Shown one piece after another: positions 18,340 through 27,458 of a DNA stretch of 54,757 nt. Where the stretch lies: assembly GCA_003151275.1 (NCBI GenBank), contig PLXC01000159.1:1-54757 (forward strand). Direction: 5' to 3'. A program made the translations under genes and the position numbers. Under the pieces are notes generated by a model. It saw nothing but the letters and a program-made list of their open reading frames with translations, was not told where the DNA came from and did no database searches. Each line of letters begins with the position of its first letter. Positions within the stretch are counted from its first letter, which is position 1. This DNA is from Candidatus Melainabacteria bacterium (lineage in GTDB: Bacteria; Cyanobacteriota; Vampirovibrionia; Obscuribacterales; Obscuribacteraceae).

Positions 18340-19752
18340 ATGACTTCGCTTCATTTATTCAACACACTTTCAGGCAAGAAAGAACAATTCGTTCCACTCG
18401 ATGGCAAGACTGTCCGCATGTACGCTTGCGGTCCGACAGTCTATGACTCAAGTCATCTAGGTCACGCTCGCATGGCAATAGTGTGGGACGTAATTCAACG
18501 TTATCTGCGCTCAATCGGCTATAACGTAATCTTCGTTCGCAATATTACCGACGTCGACGACAAGATAATCAATCGTGCAAAAGAGCTGGGCACAAGTCCT
18601 GATCAGCTTTCTCGACTGTACACTTATGAGTTTTGGCGCGACATGTACGCGTTAAATGTTATGCCTCCAGATTTTGAACCGAAAGCAACGGAGTTCATCG
18701 CACCGATGATTCAATTCGTCAAAGAATTGATAGAAAAGGGTCACGCTTACGAAGCGAATGGAGACGTTTACTTTGATGTAGCCTCGTTCAAAGAGTATGG
18801 GAAACTAAGCAAACAAAACCTTGAGCAGCTACAAAGCGGAGCGCGAGAGCAAGTTCGCGCGCAGGAAGATCTTCAAAACGTGAAGCGAAACCCAGTTGAT
18901 TTCGCCTTGTGGAAAGGTTCAGACAAGAATGAACTCGGCTGGCCAAGCCCCTGGGGATATGGTCGTCCAGGTTGGCACTTGGAGTGCTCGACAATGATTC
19001 GCACGGTGCTTGGCGAGACTATCGACATTCACGGTGGTGGCGAGGATCTAGTTTTTCCACACCACGAAAACGAAATTGCACAATCCGAGTCACTCTTCAA
19101 CAAGAGTTTGGCGAAGTATTGGATGCATAACAGTTTCGTGCAAGTCAGCGCCGAAAAAATGTCAAAGTCACTAGGCAACTTTAAAACGATCAACGATTTG
19201 CTGCAAAACTACTCTGCAGATACGTTGCGCTTGCTGGTGCTGCAAACGCATTATAGAAATCCGATCGACTTCACCGCTGAGAGTCTCGCAGGCGCTAAAA
19301 CTGCCGTGTTGCGGCTAGTCAGAGCTGCCGCTTTGGATGTACAAACTGATGACAATTCCAGCAGCGTTCCCACAAAAGTAACTGAGGCCATTGCCGAGGC
19401 TCAAAAGCAATTCACAGAAGCGATGGACAACGACTTCAACACCGCGATTGCCATCACTACGCTCTTTAGCCTGGCTGATAAAGTGTTCCAGACAAAGGAT
19501 TCCGCTGAGCAAAAGGCCTACGCCAGTGCGCTGGTTAAACACGCAAAAATTCTTGGTTTTACGCTCTCGGATACTCGCACCGAAGTACAGCCAGAAACGG
19601 CGAGAGGCGTAATGGCTCTTGTTCTCGAGTTGCGGAAGAATGCCCGAGAGAGCAAAGACTATGCAACTTCAGACCTAATTCGCACTCAGCTGGTGCAACT
19701 TGGCATTAATGTCATGGACAGTCCGGGCGGAGCCACCTGGGAAAAGACTTAA
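18340..19752 (+). CDS. cysS: Cysteinyl-tRNA synthetase
   Basis: 470-residue class I synthetase charging tRNA-Cys. HIGH is HLGH (39-42) and KMSKS is KMSKS (273-277). The zinc ligands Cys30 (YACGPTVYDSS), Cys216 (GWHLECSTM), His241 and Glu245 (FPHHENEIAQSE) are all present. The DALR anticodon-binding domain occupies the C-terminus. Start ATG at 18340 with only a weak ribosome site, consistent with reading from the gltX transcript. Length and motifs are ordinary for the family. Confidence 0.98.
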   Translation: MTSLHLFNTLSGKKEQFVPLDGKTVRMYACGPTVYDSSHLGHARMAIVWDVIQRYLRSIGYNVIFVRNITDVDDKIINRAKELGTSPDQLSRLYTYEFWRDMYALNVMPPDFEPKATEFIAPMIQFVKELIEKGHAYEANGDVYFDVASFKEYGKLSKQNLEQLQSGAREQVRAQEDLQNVKRNPVDFALWKGSDKNELGWPSPWGYGRPGWHLECSTMIRTVLGETIDIHGGGEDLVFPHHENEIAQSESLFNKSLAKYWMHNSFVQVSAEKMSKSLGNFKTINDLLQNYSADTLRLLVLQTHYRNPIDFTAESLAGAKTAVLRLVRAAALDVQTDDNSSSVPTKVTEAIAEAQKQFTEAMDNDFNTAIAITTLFSLADKVFQTKDSAEQKAYASALVKHAKILGFTLSDTRTEVQPETARGVMALVLELRKNARESKDYATSDLIRTQLVQLGINVMDSPGGATWEKT

Positions 19753-19977
19753 TTTAGCGATTTTTCCTCGGTTCATACGTAGATTTCCCACTATTTCTGT
19801 GGAATTTTCGTGTTTTCCGGTTTTCAAAGCGTGCACAGAAGGGTATTGTTTGAGTATCGAGCACTTGTGCTCTCAGATCCCTGCTTCAGCGTAACCAAAT
19901 TCATCAGCCGACTGACTCATCATCAGTTTGTCGAAAGCTTGCACAAGAAGTGCAGTCAAATCCCCAAGGAGCCTTTT

Positions 19978-21090
19978 ATGAGCGACCGTGAAATTTCCAG
20001 ATTGACTCGTGATCTTCAAACAGGCAATGCGGAAGATGCGTCCAGTGTCATTCGTCATGAGATCCAGGTTAATCCGCAATCCGCCTTGCAAGAGGTGCGT
20101 CAGGCAAACCAACTAGCCGGGCCCAATGCTCGCCTACACGTCGGCCATAAGCAAGACGGAGACATGGCAATCGTCGACCACACGGGCCGTCCTATAGTTC
20201 AGCTAGGTCACTTAGGTCAGCAAAATCTAAATAATCAGAACGGTCGCTACCAAGACCAGTCCTATCTAAACGGTCAGAACGGTCGTCCACAGGACACGTC
20301 CTATCTAAACAACCAGAATGGTCGCTATCAGGACCAATCCTATCTAAATGGTCAGAACGGTCGCTACCAAGACCAATCCTATTTGAATAATCAGAACGGT
20401 CGTCCACAGGACATGTCCTATCTAAACAATCAGAATGGTCGCTACCAAGACCAGTCCTATCTAAACGGTCAGAACGGTCGCTACCAGGACCAATCCTATT
20501 TGAATAATCAGAACGGCCGCTATCAAGACGGTTCCTATTCAAATGGTGGTCAAAGTCAAGTCGTAGGCAGACTGGCTAATGACTTGAGTCGTGGCGACGC
20601 CCGAGATGCTTCAAACGTTTTGAACTATGTTTTGCGTAGTGGAGATGATGCCACCCGAGTTATTCAAGAAGCTAATCGTTGCGCCGATCAACAAGCCGCT
20701 CGCATGGGCTACAGGTCAGCAATGGAGCACATTGGAATCAATAGAAGGGGAGACATCGCCATAGTTGACCAATACGGACAACCAATTGAACGTGCAGGCA
20801 ACATCAACGACAGCCGTCAACAAAACAATAACTCTAGCTATTATCAGGATCGGCAACAGAGTAACTATTACGACAACAGAAGCACCTACGCTCCCCAACA
20901 AAACGGCAGTAACTATTACGGCGATCAATATCAACAACAGCAACAACAGCAATGGCAGCAACAACAGCGCTACGGCAATATGAATGGTGGCAACGCTGCA
21001 TTGGGGATCGGAATTGGAGTAGTTAGCGGTTTGCTCCTGTCCAACATTGGCAGAAACAACAACAACAACAATTTCCATCGCCATCGTTAG
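19978..21090 (+). CDS. Repeat protein: two homologous domains flanking a 13-residue tandem array, with Q/N-rich tail
   Basis: 370-residue protein of no recognised family. ATG at 19978 has AAGGAG six bases upstream, so the longer open frame back to 19810 is unlikely to be translated. Residues 1-80 (MSDREISRLTRDLQTGNAED...) and about 190-275 (VVGRLANDLSRGDARDASNV...) are similar to each other. Both contain a GD-AIVD--G-PI motif, so the gene holds an internal duplication. Between them lie eight copies of a 13-residue unit, L-N-N/G-Q-N-G-R-Y/P-Q-D-x-S-Y. After the second domain comes a Q/N/Y-rich stretch with a poly-Gln run, a glycine-rich hydrophobic segment (GIGIGVVSGLLLSNIG), poly-Asn and HRHR. 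There is no signal peptide. It resembles prion-like or adhesive low-complexity proteins; the function is unknown. Confidence 0.75.
   Translation: MSDREISRLTRDLQTGNAEDASSVIRHEIQVNPQSALQEVRQANQLAGPNARLHVGHKQDGDMAIVDHTGRPIVQLGHLGQQNLNNQNGRYQDQSYLNGQNGRPQDTSYLNNQNGRYQDQSYLNGQNGRYQDQSYLNNQNGRPQDMSYLNNQNGRYQDQSYLNGQNGRYQDQSYLNNQNGRYQDGSYSNGGQSQVVGRLANDLSRGDARDASNVLNYVLRSGDDATRVIQEANRCADQQAARMGYRSAMEHIGINRRGDIAIVDQYGQPIERAGNINDSRQQNNNSSYYQDRQQSNYYDNRSTYAPQQNGSNYYGDQYQQQQQQQWQQQQRYGNMNGGNAALGIGIGVVSGLLLSNIGRNNNNNNFHRHR
20227..20538 (+). repeat. 39-base tandem repeat, eight copies, in frame
   Basis: Eight head-to-tail 39-base units encoding 13 residues each, of the form CTAAAYAAYCAGAAYGGTCG and onward. 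Copies alternate in two positions (Asn/Gly at position 3, Tyr/Pro at position 8), giving a higher-order pattern that suggests copying in blocks. The reading frame is kept throughout. Confidence 0.9.
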
Positions 21091-21443
21091 AGGCGCAGCA
21101 ACGAACCCGTAGCTCGTTGGAAAACGCGAAGCGACGAACTTGTATGTCGTTGCAACCGGCAGAATCTGGTTACCGAGCCTAACAAACACATTTGCGTGAT
21201 GAAGGGATACCCTTCGTACTTTTTGCTCAACATTAATCGGTAAAGCAATATTACATCAAGGTTTCCGGACTTCCCGATTTTCCGAAAGCATTGCTACGCA
21301 AGCATCGATGGCACCACAAAAACCCGCGATTTTTGCTTAACATATTAAATGAGGGTGGTCTGAAGGGACATACCCCACCCTTTTAATCTGGCGTCCAGAC
21401 CGCGTTTAGGTCCAAAAATTATTTAAGTGAAAACGACTGAAAC
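21091..21443 (+). other. Intergenic region with several hairpins, possible terminators
   Basis: 353 bases with no gene. Hairpins seen in order are CAACGA/TCGTTG (21099-21119), GAAGGG-ATA-CCCTTC (21201-21215, with TTTTT at 21220-21224) and GGGTGG/CCACCC (21353-21380, followed by TTTT). The second and third could end the upstream plus-strand gene; neither is a strong intrinsic terminator. Nothing else recognised. Confidence 0.4.
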
Positions 21444-21911
21444 TTACTTTGAAATGAGCTTTTGCGCATCAGCGATACTTGAACTGGTCGCAGAGACTCT
21501 TCCGAAGTCACCCCTGTAGGTGATGAAAGCATTCGTGTAACTCGAATTGAATGAAGGATCATCCAAAAACAAAATCCAATCCGAGTCAATTTTCGGCATT
21601 TTTGCGTCAGAGAATTTCCAGTTCTGTTCGGCTAAACAAGCCGAACCGTCGTGAAATGCATACGCGACATTTATGTTCGGATCCTTGACCTCGGGACCTT
21701 TCAAAATTTTCGCTATTTTGTATTGCGCCATGACGCCATTGAAGTATGTGACTGGCAATTGGAACGGTTTGTAACCCTTATATTTGGCCACCAAAATCCA
21801 TTTGCTTTGCGCTGCTTCTTTTTTAGTCGGAGCCATCATTGGTTCAGCGGCACAAGGACGGAGGGACGTGCTAAGGCAAAATGCAATGGTGGCAATTTGG
21901 CCAATTTTCAT
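21444..21911 (-). CDS. Small exported protein of unknown function
   Basis: 155 residues when started at the ATG at 21911, which begins a clean signal peptide (MKIGQIATIAFCLSTSLRPC, cleavage near CAAEP). The frame stays open 27 codons further upstream, but those residues do not look like a leader. GGAG lies 11 bases before this ATG. The mature part is soluble and mixed alpha/beta in appearance, with aromatic motifs such as YKGYKPFQLPVTYFNG and DSDWILFLDDPSF. Two Cys (one in the leader, one in GSACLAEQNW) are present. No family is recognised. It is transcribed away from the channel gene that begins at 22066. Confidence 0.7.
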   Translation of the reverse strand: MKIGQIATIAFCLSTSLRPCAAEPMMAPTKKEAAQSKWILVAKYKGYKPFQLPVTYFNGVMAQYKIAKILKGPEVKDPNINVAYAFHDGSACLAEQNWKFSDAKMPKIDSDWILFLDDPSFNSSYTNAFITYRGDFGRVSATSSSIADAQKLISK

Positions 21912-22065
21912 TGTTGATATCGCTCCAATTTTTATAAATCGAATGAGTGAAATTGCCGATAGGTTATGTTTTTGATAAAGGGAAAACGGCATTAATGCAA
22001 TCAGGGCTCTCTTTTATCGTATATTACAGGGACTTGTAGTCCTAATAGTATCCATTCGTGTCGAC

Positions 22066-23160
22066 ATGATCGAATCGTTCCTTGGAATCTGTCTTGTAAC
22101 TCTGGTTCTCTTCGATGTTTTCCAGACGATCGTCGTGCCGCGTGTTACCCCTCGCTCCTTGCGGATCGCCCCATTTTTAATCGGGGACATTCTTTGGCCG
22201 CCATATCGCAAGCTTACAAAGTGGAAGCCACTCCGAGCATATCAACGTGATCTTTTGGATCTGTTTGCACCCGTTACTTTCGTGACGATAGTACTTACTT
22301 GGCTCATTCTCCTAACCCTCGGGTACGCGCTAATCATCTACAGCTTACGACTCAATGTCACTCCAATTATCAATTCGTTTTTTGAAGCATTCTACTTTGC
22401 CGGATCCTCGGTGCTTACACTCGGCTTTGGCGATGTCGTCGCGTTGGGTGTTCGAGCACGTTTCGTTGTGCTTTCTGCTGCCACCAGCGGATTGATATTT
22501 ATGGCACTTGCCGTGTCATATTTATTTTCTCTGCAAACTTTGGTGCAACAAAGAGAGCAACTTGTAAACACGGTTATCAGTAGAGCAGGCGCTCCCGCAT
22601 CGGGACTAGTTCTCATGCTGCGCTATAAGGAATTGAACATTTTGCCAGCTTTGTACACCAATTTTTTGCAATGGGAATCTTGGATTGCAGGCATTCTGGA
22701 AAGTCATCGAGCATATCCAATGCTCTTATTTTTCCGATCCTCTAATAGCACCGATTCATGGATAAGCGTGGTCGGAGCGATGCTAGACGCCTCATCTTTA
22801 ATAGTCACCACAATCAAAGATGTCTCGCATGGTGAAGCTGAACTCTTCTACTGGTTGGCGTGCAGCACCGTCAAATCAATGTGTAGTTATTTGCGCCTGA
22901 AGGTCGTCGATGGAGAAACACTAACGGTCGAAGAATTCAATGAAGGCATCTCGCTGTTGCGTGACGCAGGCTACTATGTCGCAGACGATGATTTAGCCTG
23001 GAAATTATTCAAAGTTCGTCGCACTGGCTATTTGCCATATCTGCGCGCACTGTCTGACTACTTCTTGCTGCCAAAGCAAACATGGTTGCACGAATTAGCA
23101 ATTAGTCAAATATCGATCAAAGATAGCGTTGAAGATTCCGTATTTCAACCACAAGTTTAG
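22066..23160 (+). CDS. Potassium-channel-like membrane protein (two-TM pore domain)
   Basis: 364-residue membrane protein. A hydrophobic segment at 4-24 and one at about 68-92 precede a pore loop with the selectivity-filter-like motif TLGFGD (118-123) in FAGSSVLTLGFGDVVALG. An inner helix follows at about 130-155. This is the arrangement of small potassium channel pores (Ion_trans_2). The filter reads L-G-F-G, where T-x-G-Y/F-G is typical, so potassium selectivity is probable but unproven. Residues 160-364 form a soluble, mostly helical domain that is not an obvious RCK/TrkA-N domain. The last codons overlap the end of the convergent gene at 23157. Confidence 0.8.
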   Translation: MIESFLGICLVTLVLFDVFQTIVVPRVTPRSLRIAPFLIGDILWPPYRKLTKWKPLRAYQRDLLDLFAPVTFVTIVLTWLILLTLGYALIIYSLRLNVTPIINSFFEAFYFAGSSVLTLGFGDVVALGVRARFVVLSAATSGLIFMALAVSYLFSLQTLVQQREQLVNTVISRAGAPASGLVLMLRYKELNILPALYTNFLQWESWIAGILESHRAYPMLLFFRSSNSTDSWISVVGAMLDASSLIVTTIKDVSHGEAELFYWLACSTVKSMCSYLRLKVVDGETLTVEEFNEGISLLRDAGYYVADDDLAWKLFKVRRTGYLPYLRALSDYFLLPKQTWLHELAISQISIKDSVEDSVFQPQV

Positions 23161-24272
23161 GCAGACCACGCGCTGGAGCGATCTTTCACTCGCCAGATGA
23201 ATCCATCCAAAAGGTAATGTGTCGACTGTGGCAAGGCCAGGAAAGGCACCAGAAGTGCCAGAATGGCAGCATCCCCAACGGACGGCAACATGGCAAATGG
23301 GGCAAATAAATTCAAATGTTCACGCCAGACAAGACCGTCCCAAAGACCTTCTTCTAAGTAAGCGAGCACTGCAAGGAAGGCAAAGAATATCAGAACATTG
23401 GAAATTAATACTTTTTTCCAAGCACCATTACTTACAAGCTGTTTTGTGCTTTCACCGTTCTTCTGATGGTGATATAGCCAGATTAGAGCTATGTATGGAA
23501 TGCCGTGACTAACGACATTGGTAATTGTAAAAGCCATGTCCGAATTCAAAGTTATGATTCCAGTCCACCAGCTTAGAGCCGTTCCGACAATTAGCAAGTT
23601 GCGCGGAACGTTGAAAAATCGCGTTGTTTTTGCTAGCGCAATCTCCTTGACGCCATACGAGACTGCCACTAAAACGTAACCCCACAGTGCGATTTGAGTA
23701 ATGACCGCAGGCACAGATTCGATGAAGTCACCAGCGACAAACCATGAAAAATTCCGAGGCATATTCGTGTGCCAAAACAGCATTGGATAAATTGTCGCCA
23801 TGTACACCGCAGCACAATCTAACCATTTAAACCGCTTCAGCGCGGGTGGATCTTTTCTTGAATAGAGAATTACAAATCCAAATTGCTGACGAATAAAGTG
23901 GAAGACCGCTAGATAAGCAAGAGCGCGCCAAAAGAAAAGTCCATCAAGCGAATAAAGGAGACTGCCGCCGATCCAAGCGATAGCAGGTATAGCCAGCAAA
24001 ACCGACCTGTTCTTTTCGAAGGCTTCGGGGTTAAGATATGTACGAAAAAGAGTAGCGTACACGTGAGCAACATCTATCAGCAGAACGAAGCAAACCCACA
24101 CCCACAAAGGCACGTTCTGACTTGCCGCCATCTGATTCCGGAATAGCAGAACGAAGGCAGAAGATATAAAAGCAGGCGAAATTATCCACAAACAGTCCCA
24201 TCCGGCCGAGGAAAGCCAAGCCTGTGATGAGGTCTTTGTGGCTATTGCAACAGTTGGATGACTAGTCTGCAT
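23157..24272 (-). CDS. Multipass membrane protein of unknown function
   Basis: 371 residues with about nine to ten hydrophobic segments spread over the whole length, starting with WDCLWIISPAFISSAFVLLF near residues 26-45. Recognisable charged or aromatic patches are HFIRQQFGFVILYSRKD and SHGIPYIALIWLYHHQKNG, which could line a substrate or cofactor site. I do not recognise the family. It is the last gene of the minus-strand polyamine-type cluster, 38 bases after the FAD oxidase. Its TAA overlaps the TAG of the convergent channel gene. Membership in the cluster is inferred from spacing and strand. Confidence 0.75.
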   Translation of the reverse strand: MQTSHPTVAIATKTSSQAWLSSAGWDCLWIISPAFISSAFVLLFRNQMAASQNVPLWVWVCFVLLIDVAHVYATLFRTYLNPEAFEKNRSVLLAIPAIAWIGGSLLYSLDGLFFWRALAYLAVFHFIRQQFGFVILYSRKDPPALKRFKWLDCAAVYMATIYPMLFWHTNMPRNFSWFVAGDFIESVPAVITQIALWGYVLVAVSYGVKEIALAKTTRFFNVPRNLLIVGTALSWWTGIITLNSDMAFTITNVVSHGIPYIALIWLYHHQKNGESTKQLVSNGAWKKVLISNVLIFFAFLAVLAYLEEGLWDGLVWREHLNLFAPFAMLPSVGDAAILALLVPFLALPQSTHYLLDGFIWRVKDRSSAWSA

Positions 24273-24310
24273 ACACTTCCATTATCATGTACTTGGCGCC
24301 AGGGACCTAT

Positions 24311-25960
24311 TCACAACATTTGCGGTTTCCCTTGCTGGATGCTTGCGAGGATTACTTTTGCGGCTTCAACACCGTGGTATTGAGCCTCTTCAAAATTGGA
24401 CATGCCGCTCATGTCGGAGTGCGCAAATATTATATTCCCGTCGAGCTCCTTCATTTGTCTGCGTGTATCACCCCAGATGAAGCCGACTGCAGGGCGAATC
24501 ATGCCATGCCCCCAAGGCCACAAATCCATGGAAATAATCTCTTCTGCAATTGATGGATGCATTTTTTGTAGATCGTTAACTATGATTTGAGACCATTGTT
24601 CTGGCGATGAACTGTAAAGGTTCTCCCTGGCAGCCTTAGGCTCACTTTGGGAGAGTGGATAATAATAGGTAATGACGTTCGGTTTTTGCCTCGTAGTTAT
24701 GTCCTGGTGGTTTGCCATCACATAACCGAGAGAATCACTGTAGTAACTTACATTATCCCAAGCAGGAGCGAGCCCGCGCGCATCAGGCAGGCTCCTCAAG
24801 CTGATGTTCGCCACCATCCACGGTGCGTAGCTTAAATCCTTGATCGTTGTAGCTGACGTTTGAGGGACAACTACATGTGCGGCCACAAATCTTGGCGCAG
24901 CAAATATGACGAACTGTGATTCAAAAGCCTTGTATTTCTTGGTTTGTGAGTTCATACAGGTGGTAATGACTTTATCTCCATCCTGTCTGACCTCAGTCAC
25001 TAGTGAGTGCACCTGGATTTGATCTTTCAAAGGCTGTTTCAACTTTTCTACCAGAAAACCATTGCCTTGTGGCCAGGTAATCACCGAATTCGGCTCTGAA
25101 TTAGCCGCCAGCCCGCGGCGACCGGCAAAGTAATGAATGCCAGCCCAAGCGGATACGTTTTGGAGCGTGGAGCCGTAGTCGTCTCGACAGCAATAGTTCA
25201 CGTACCAGAGTATTGGCTTTGATTGGAAGTGATTATCTTTCATCCATTGATCCATCGAAATGGAGTCTAGGGAAGTGTATTTGGAATCACAAGAGCTAAG
25301 ATCTAGGGGGATGGCGAAAGCAAGTTTGCCATCACGGCCGGTGGCGTTTCGAAAATCCACCATCGTCTTGAAAAATCGAGCCACGTCTTCGTTCTCATTC
25401 TTTTGCAAGCCTCGTTTTGGAACTAACCCATCATGAAAGGACCCGTCCTTAAACAAGCGCTCCTGTGGCTCGTGACACAGCATCAATTCGTCGTAGATAG
25501 CCAGCCCATCTTTGTTATGACCCTGAATGATGCCTAGCTCTTGAAATAGTTCACGAACGTACTCCGATTCCGGATTAGCAATAGGAACATAGTGCGCCCC
25601 CCAGGGATAGGCGCCGAATTCGTTTTTACCCGAAGATGAATTGCCACCCACATCCTTTTCCAAATCCAACAGAACAAAATCAGTTACACCGTGCTTCTTC
25701 AGCCACCACGCTGCGGACAAGCCTGCCATGCCGCCCCCAACAATCGTTATTTTCGTCGCAACTGAAGGCACATTTCCTTTCGGTCCAAGAGCTTTAGGAT
25801 CTCGCAAAAGGTGTCCAATCTCTCTTGAAGGTCCCAGCATGCGACAAGGGAATTGTGGTGAGGGATGAGTCCACTCGATATAAGTCTTGCCAACCAGCGC
25901 CGCTACGCCACAGCCGGCCAACCCTTTCAGGAATGTGGCCCGACTAATGGGCGTCGACAT
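24311..25960 (-). CDS. Exported FAD-dependent amine oxidase-like protein
   Basis: 549 residues. The N-terminus SRATFLKGLAGCGVAALVG looks like a Tat-type leader with a single Arg, and also contains a lipobox-like LAGC (Cys17). Export is likely; the route is uncertain. The FAD-binding GGGMAGLSAAWWLKKHG (75-91) and a following acidic residue in LLDLEKDVGGNS fit the flavin amine oxidase / phytoene desaturase superfamily. The C-terminal FAD-contact region is NIIFAHSDMSGMSNFEEA. The start overlaps the 3' end of the aminopropyltransferase gene by 17 bases, so the two are tightly coupled. Given that neighbour, a polyamine or an aminopropylated product is a reasonable guess for the substrate, but the sequence alone does not show it. 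Confidence 0.82.
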   Translation of the reverse strand: MSTPISRATFLKGLAGCGVAALVGKTYIEWTHPSPQFPCRMLGPSREIGHLLRDPKALGPKGNVPSVATKITIVGGGMAGLSAAWWLKKHGVTDFVLLDLEKDVGGNSSSGKNEFGAYPWGAHYVPIANPESEYVRELFQELGIIQGHNKDGLAIYDELMLCHEPQERLFKDGSFHDGLVPKRGLQKNENEDVARFFKTMVDFRNATGRDGKLAFAIPLDLSSCDSKYTSLDSISMDQWMKDNHFQSKPILWYVNYCCRDDYGSTLQNVSAWAGIHYFAGRRGLAANSEPNSVITWPQGNGFLVEKLKQPLKDQIQVHSLVTEVRQDGDKVITTCMNSQTKKYKAFESQFVIFAAPRFVAAHVVVPQTSATTIKDLSYAPWMVANISLRSLPDARGLAPAWDNVSYYSDSLGYVMANHQDITTRQKPNVITYYYPLSQSEPKAARENLYSSSPEQWSQIIVNDLQKMHPSIAEEIISMDLWPWGHGMIRPAVGFIWGDTRRQMKELDGNIIFAHSDMSGMSNFEEAQYHGVEAAKVILASIQQGKPQML

Positions 25961-27452
25961 ATTCGCTCCACTCTGACTCGAATAGATGCACCAGAGATTG
26001 ATTGTTCAATTTATTGATCGTGCTAACGGTAGGCAGCATATCCTTCGCGAAACAAAGCATTTGTGTAACAGTGGCATCCGACACGTAGCGCAGCCCGGGT
26101 GGATAGCTCTTCTCATCTGCAGGTTTAAAAGGCTCCAACGAGCCGATCACATAACCCCAGTCACCGAAAGACGGTACATAAGCGTGATATGGTGTAGTCT
26201 GGAAACCAACTGATGCCAAAGTCTTGTCGACACACCAGAATGAATTCTTTGCGTAGTAAGGCGACGTGCTTTGCACAACGACCATTCCATTTGGCTTCAG
26301 AGTTTTCTTCAAAGCTTTGTAGAAGGTGTCGCTGTACAATTTTCCAAGCGAATAATTGCTCGGGTCCGGAAAATCTACAATTGCAAGATCAAACTTCTGG
26401 GGTGTCGTTCGCAACCAAACAAACGCATCATTGATTATCACCGCAACTTTCGGATTATTTAGAGAGTTCTCGTTCAGCCTGGTAAGCAACACCTGCTCCT
26501 TGAACAGATTGATCATCTGCTTATCCAAATCGACGAGAGTGATCGATCGCACTGAAGGATATTTGAGAAGTTCGCGCACTGCAAGCCCGTCGCCACCACC
26601 CAGGACGAGGATGTCTTGCGGATCTTGCATGCTTGCCATGGCTGGATGCACAAGAGCCTCATGATAGCGATACTCATCGCGTGAGCTAAATTGCAAATTG
26701 CCATTTAAGAACAAACGCAGATCTTTGGTATTACCTGTAATGACAATGCGCTGATAAGGCGTTGTAGTTGAATAAATAATAGGATCGGGATAAGTCGATG
26801 CTTCAGCTATACCCGTGAGCTTATCAGCAAAAGCAAAACCGCAAACTAGCAGGAAGACCAACAGATAGGCAGTTGTCTTCAAAGAATTCTTCCAAGGCAA
26901 TTGCTCACGGAATAAGTGAATCGTCCAGATTGCGACGCCCAAATTGAACAGTCCAAACAGAAAGGATGTTCGAATCAAACCCAGATAGGGAACCAATACC
27001 AAAGGGAAGAGCAAAGATGCAAGAAGCGCACCGACATAATCAAAAGTGAAGACTTGGGATACCAGATCTTTGAAGTCCAATCGTTCCTTGAGAATTCTCA
27101 TCAACAACGGGATTTCCAGCCCGATCAAAATACCAATGATCGAAACAAGGCTGTACAGCAAGATGCGAAAGTTGTCGATGTGTTCGAACAATAAGAACAA
27201 GAGCGACGCGGACGAACCACCAACCAATCCTATTAAAAGTTCGACCTGAACGAAAGTAAAAGCGATGTTTTTTTCTATGTATCTAGAAAGAAATGAGCCG
27301 ATGCCCATCGAAAACAAATAAACACCAATCACCGTTGAGAACTGCGTGATCGAGTCTCCAAGCAAATAACTCGCGATTGTGCCGGCAATTAGTTCGTAAA
27401 TCAATCCGCACGTCGAAATGACAAATGCGGTAATCAGAAGCGCATAGGTCAA
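25944..27452 (-). CDS. speE: Membrane-fused polyamine aminopropyltransferase (spermidine synthase-like)
   Basis: 502 residues. The first 210 hold about seven hydrophobic segments (from MTYALLITAFVISTCGLIYE onward), resembling the membrane domain found in MFS-like spermidine synthase fusions. The C-terminal 280 residues are an aminopropyltransferase. GGGDG (285-289) binds decarboxylated SAM, LVDLDKQM supplies the following acidic residue, NDAFVWL forms the next strand, and VDFPDP (359-364) matches the catalytic D-x-x-D-P motif. The family transfers an aminopropyl group from decarboxylated SAM to an amine. Start is TTG at 27452, seven bases after the DUF350 gene. The acceptor here could be putrescine, another amine, or a membrane-bound target. 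Confidence 0.9.
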   Translation of the reverse strand: MTYALLITAFVISTCGLIYELIAGTIASYLLGDSITQFSTVIGVYLFSMGIGSFLSRYIEKNIAFTFVQVELLIGLVGGSSASLLFLLFEHIDNFRILLYSLVSIIGILIGLEIPLLMRILKERLDFKDLVSQVFTFDYVGALLASLLFPLVLVPYLGLIRTSFLFGLFNLGVAIWTIHLFREQLPWKNSLKTTAYLLVFLLVCGFAFADKLTGIAEASTYPDPIIYSTTTPYQRIVITGNTKDLRLFLNGNLQFSSRDEYRYHEALVHPAMASMQDPQDILVLGGGDGLAVRELLKYPSVRSITLVDLDKQMINLFKEQVLLTRLNENSLNNPKVAVIINDAFVWLRTTPQKFDLAIVDFPDPSNYSLGKLYSDTFYKALKKTLKPNGMVVVQSTSPYYAKNSFWCVDKTLASVGFQTTPYHAYVPSFGDWGYVIGSLEPFKPADEKSYPPGLRYVSDATVTQMLCFAKDMLPTVSTINKLNNQSLVHLFESEWSEYVDAH

Positions 27453-27458
27453 GCTAGA

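Noticed and set aside
19810..19977. N-terminal extension of the repeat protein
   Set aside because: A strong AAGGAG precedes the ATG at 19978 and the extension is unlike the rest of the protein.
20227..20538. CRISPR-like array
   Set aside because: The 39-base units abut without unique spacers and keep an open reading frame; no cas genes nearby.
20192..20542. Minus-strand open frame rich in Asp/Arg/Ser repeats
   Set aside because: It is the antisense shadow of the 39-base array; the plus-strand gene has a strong ribosome site and conserved flanking domains.
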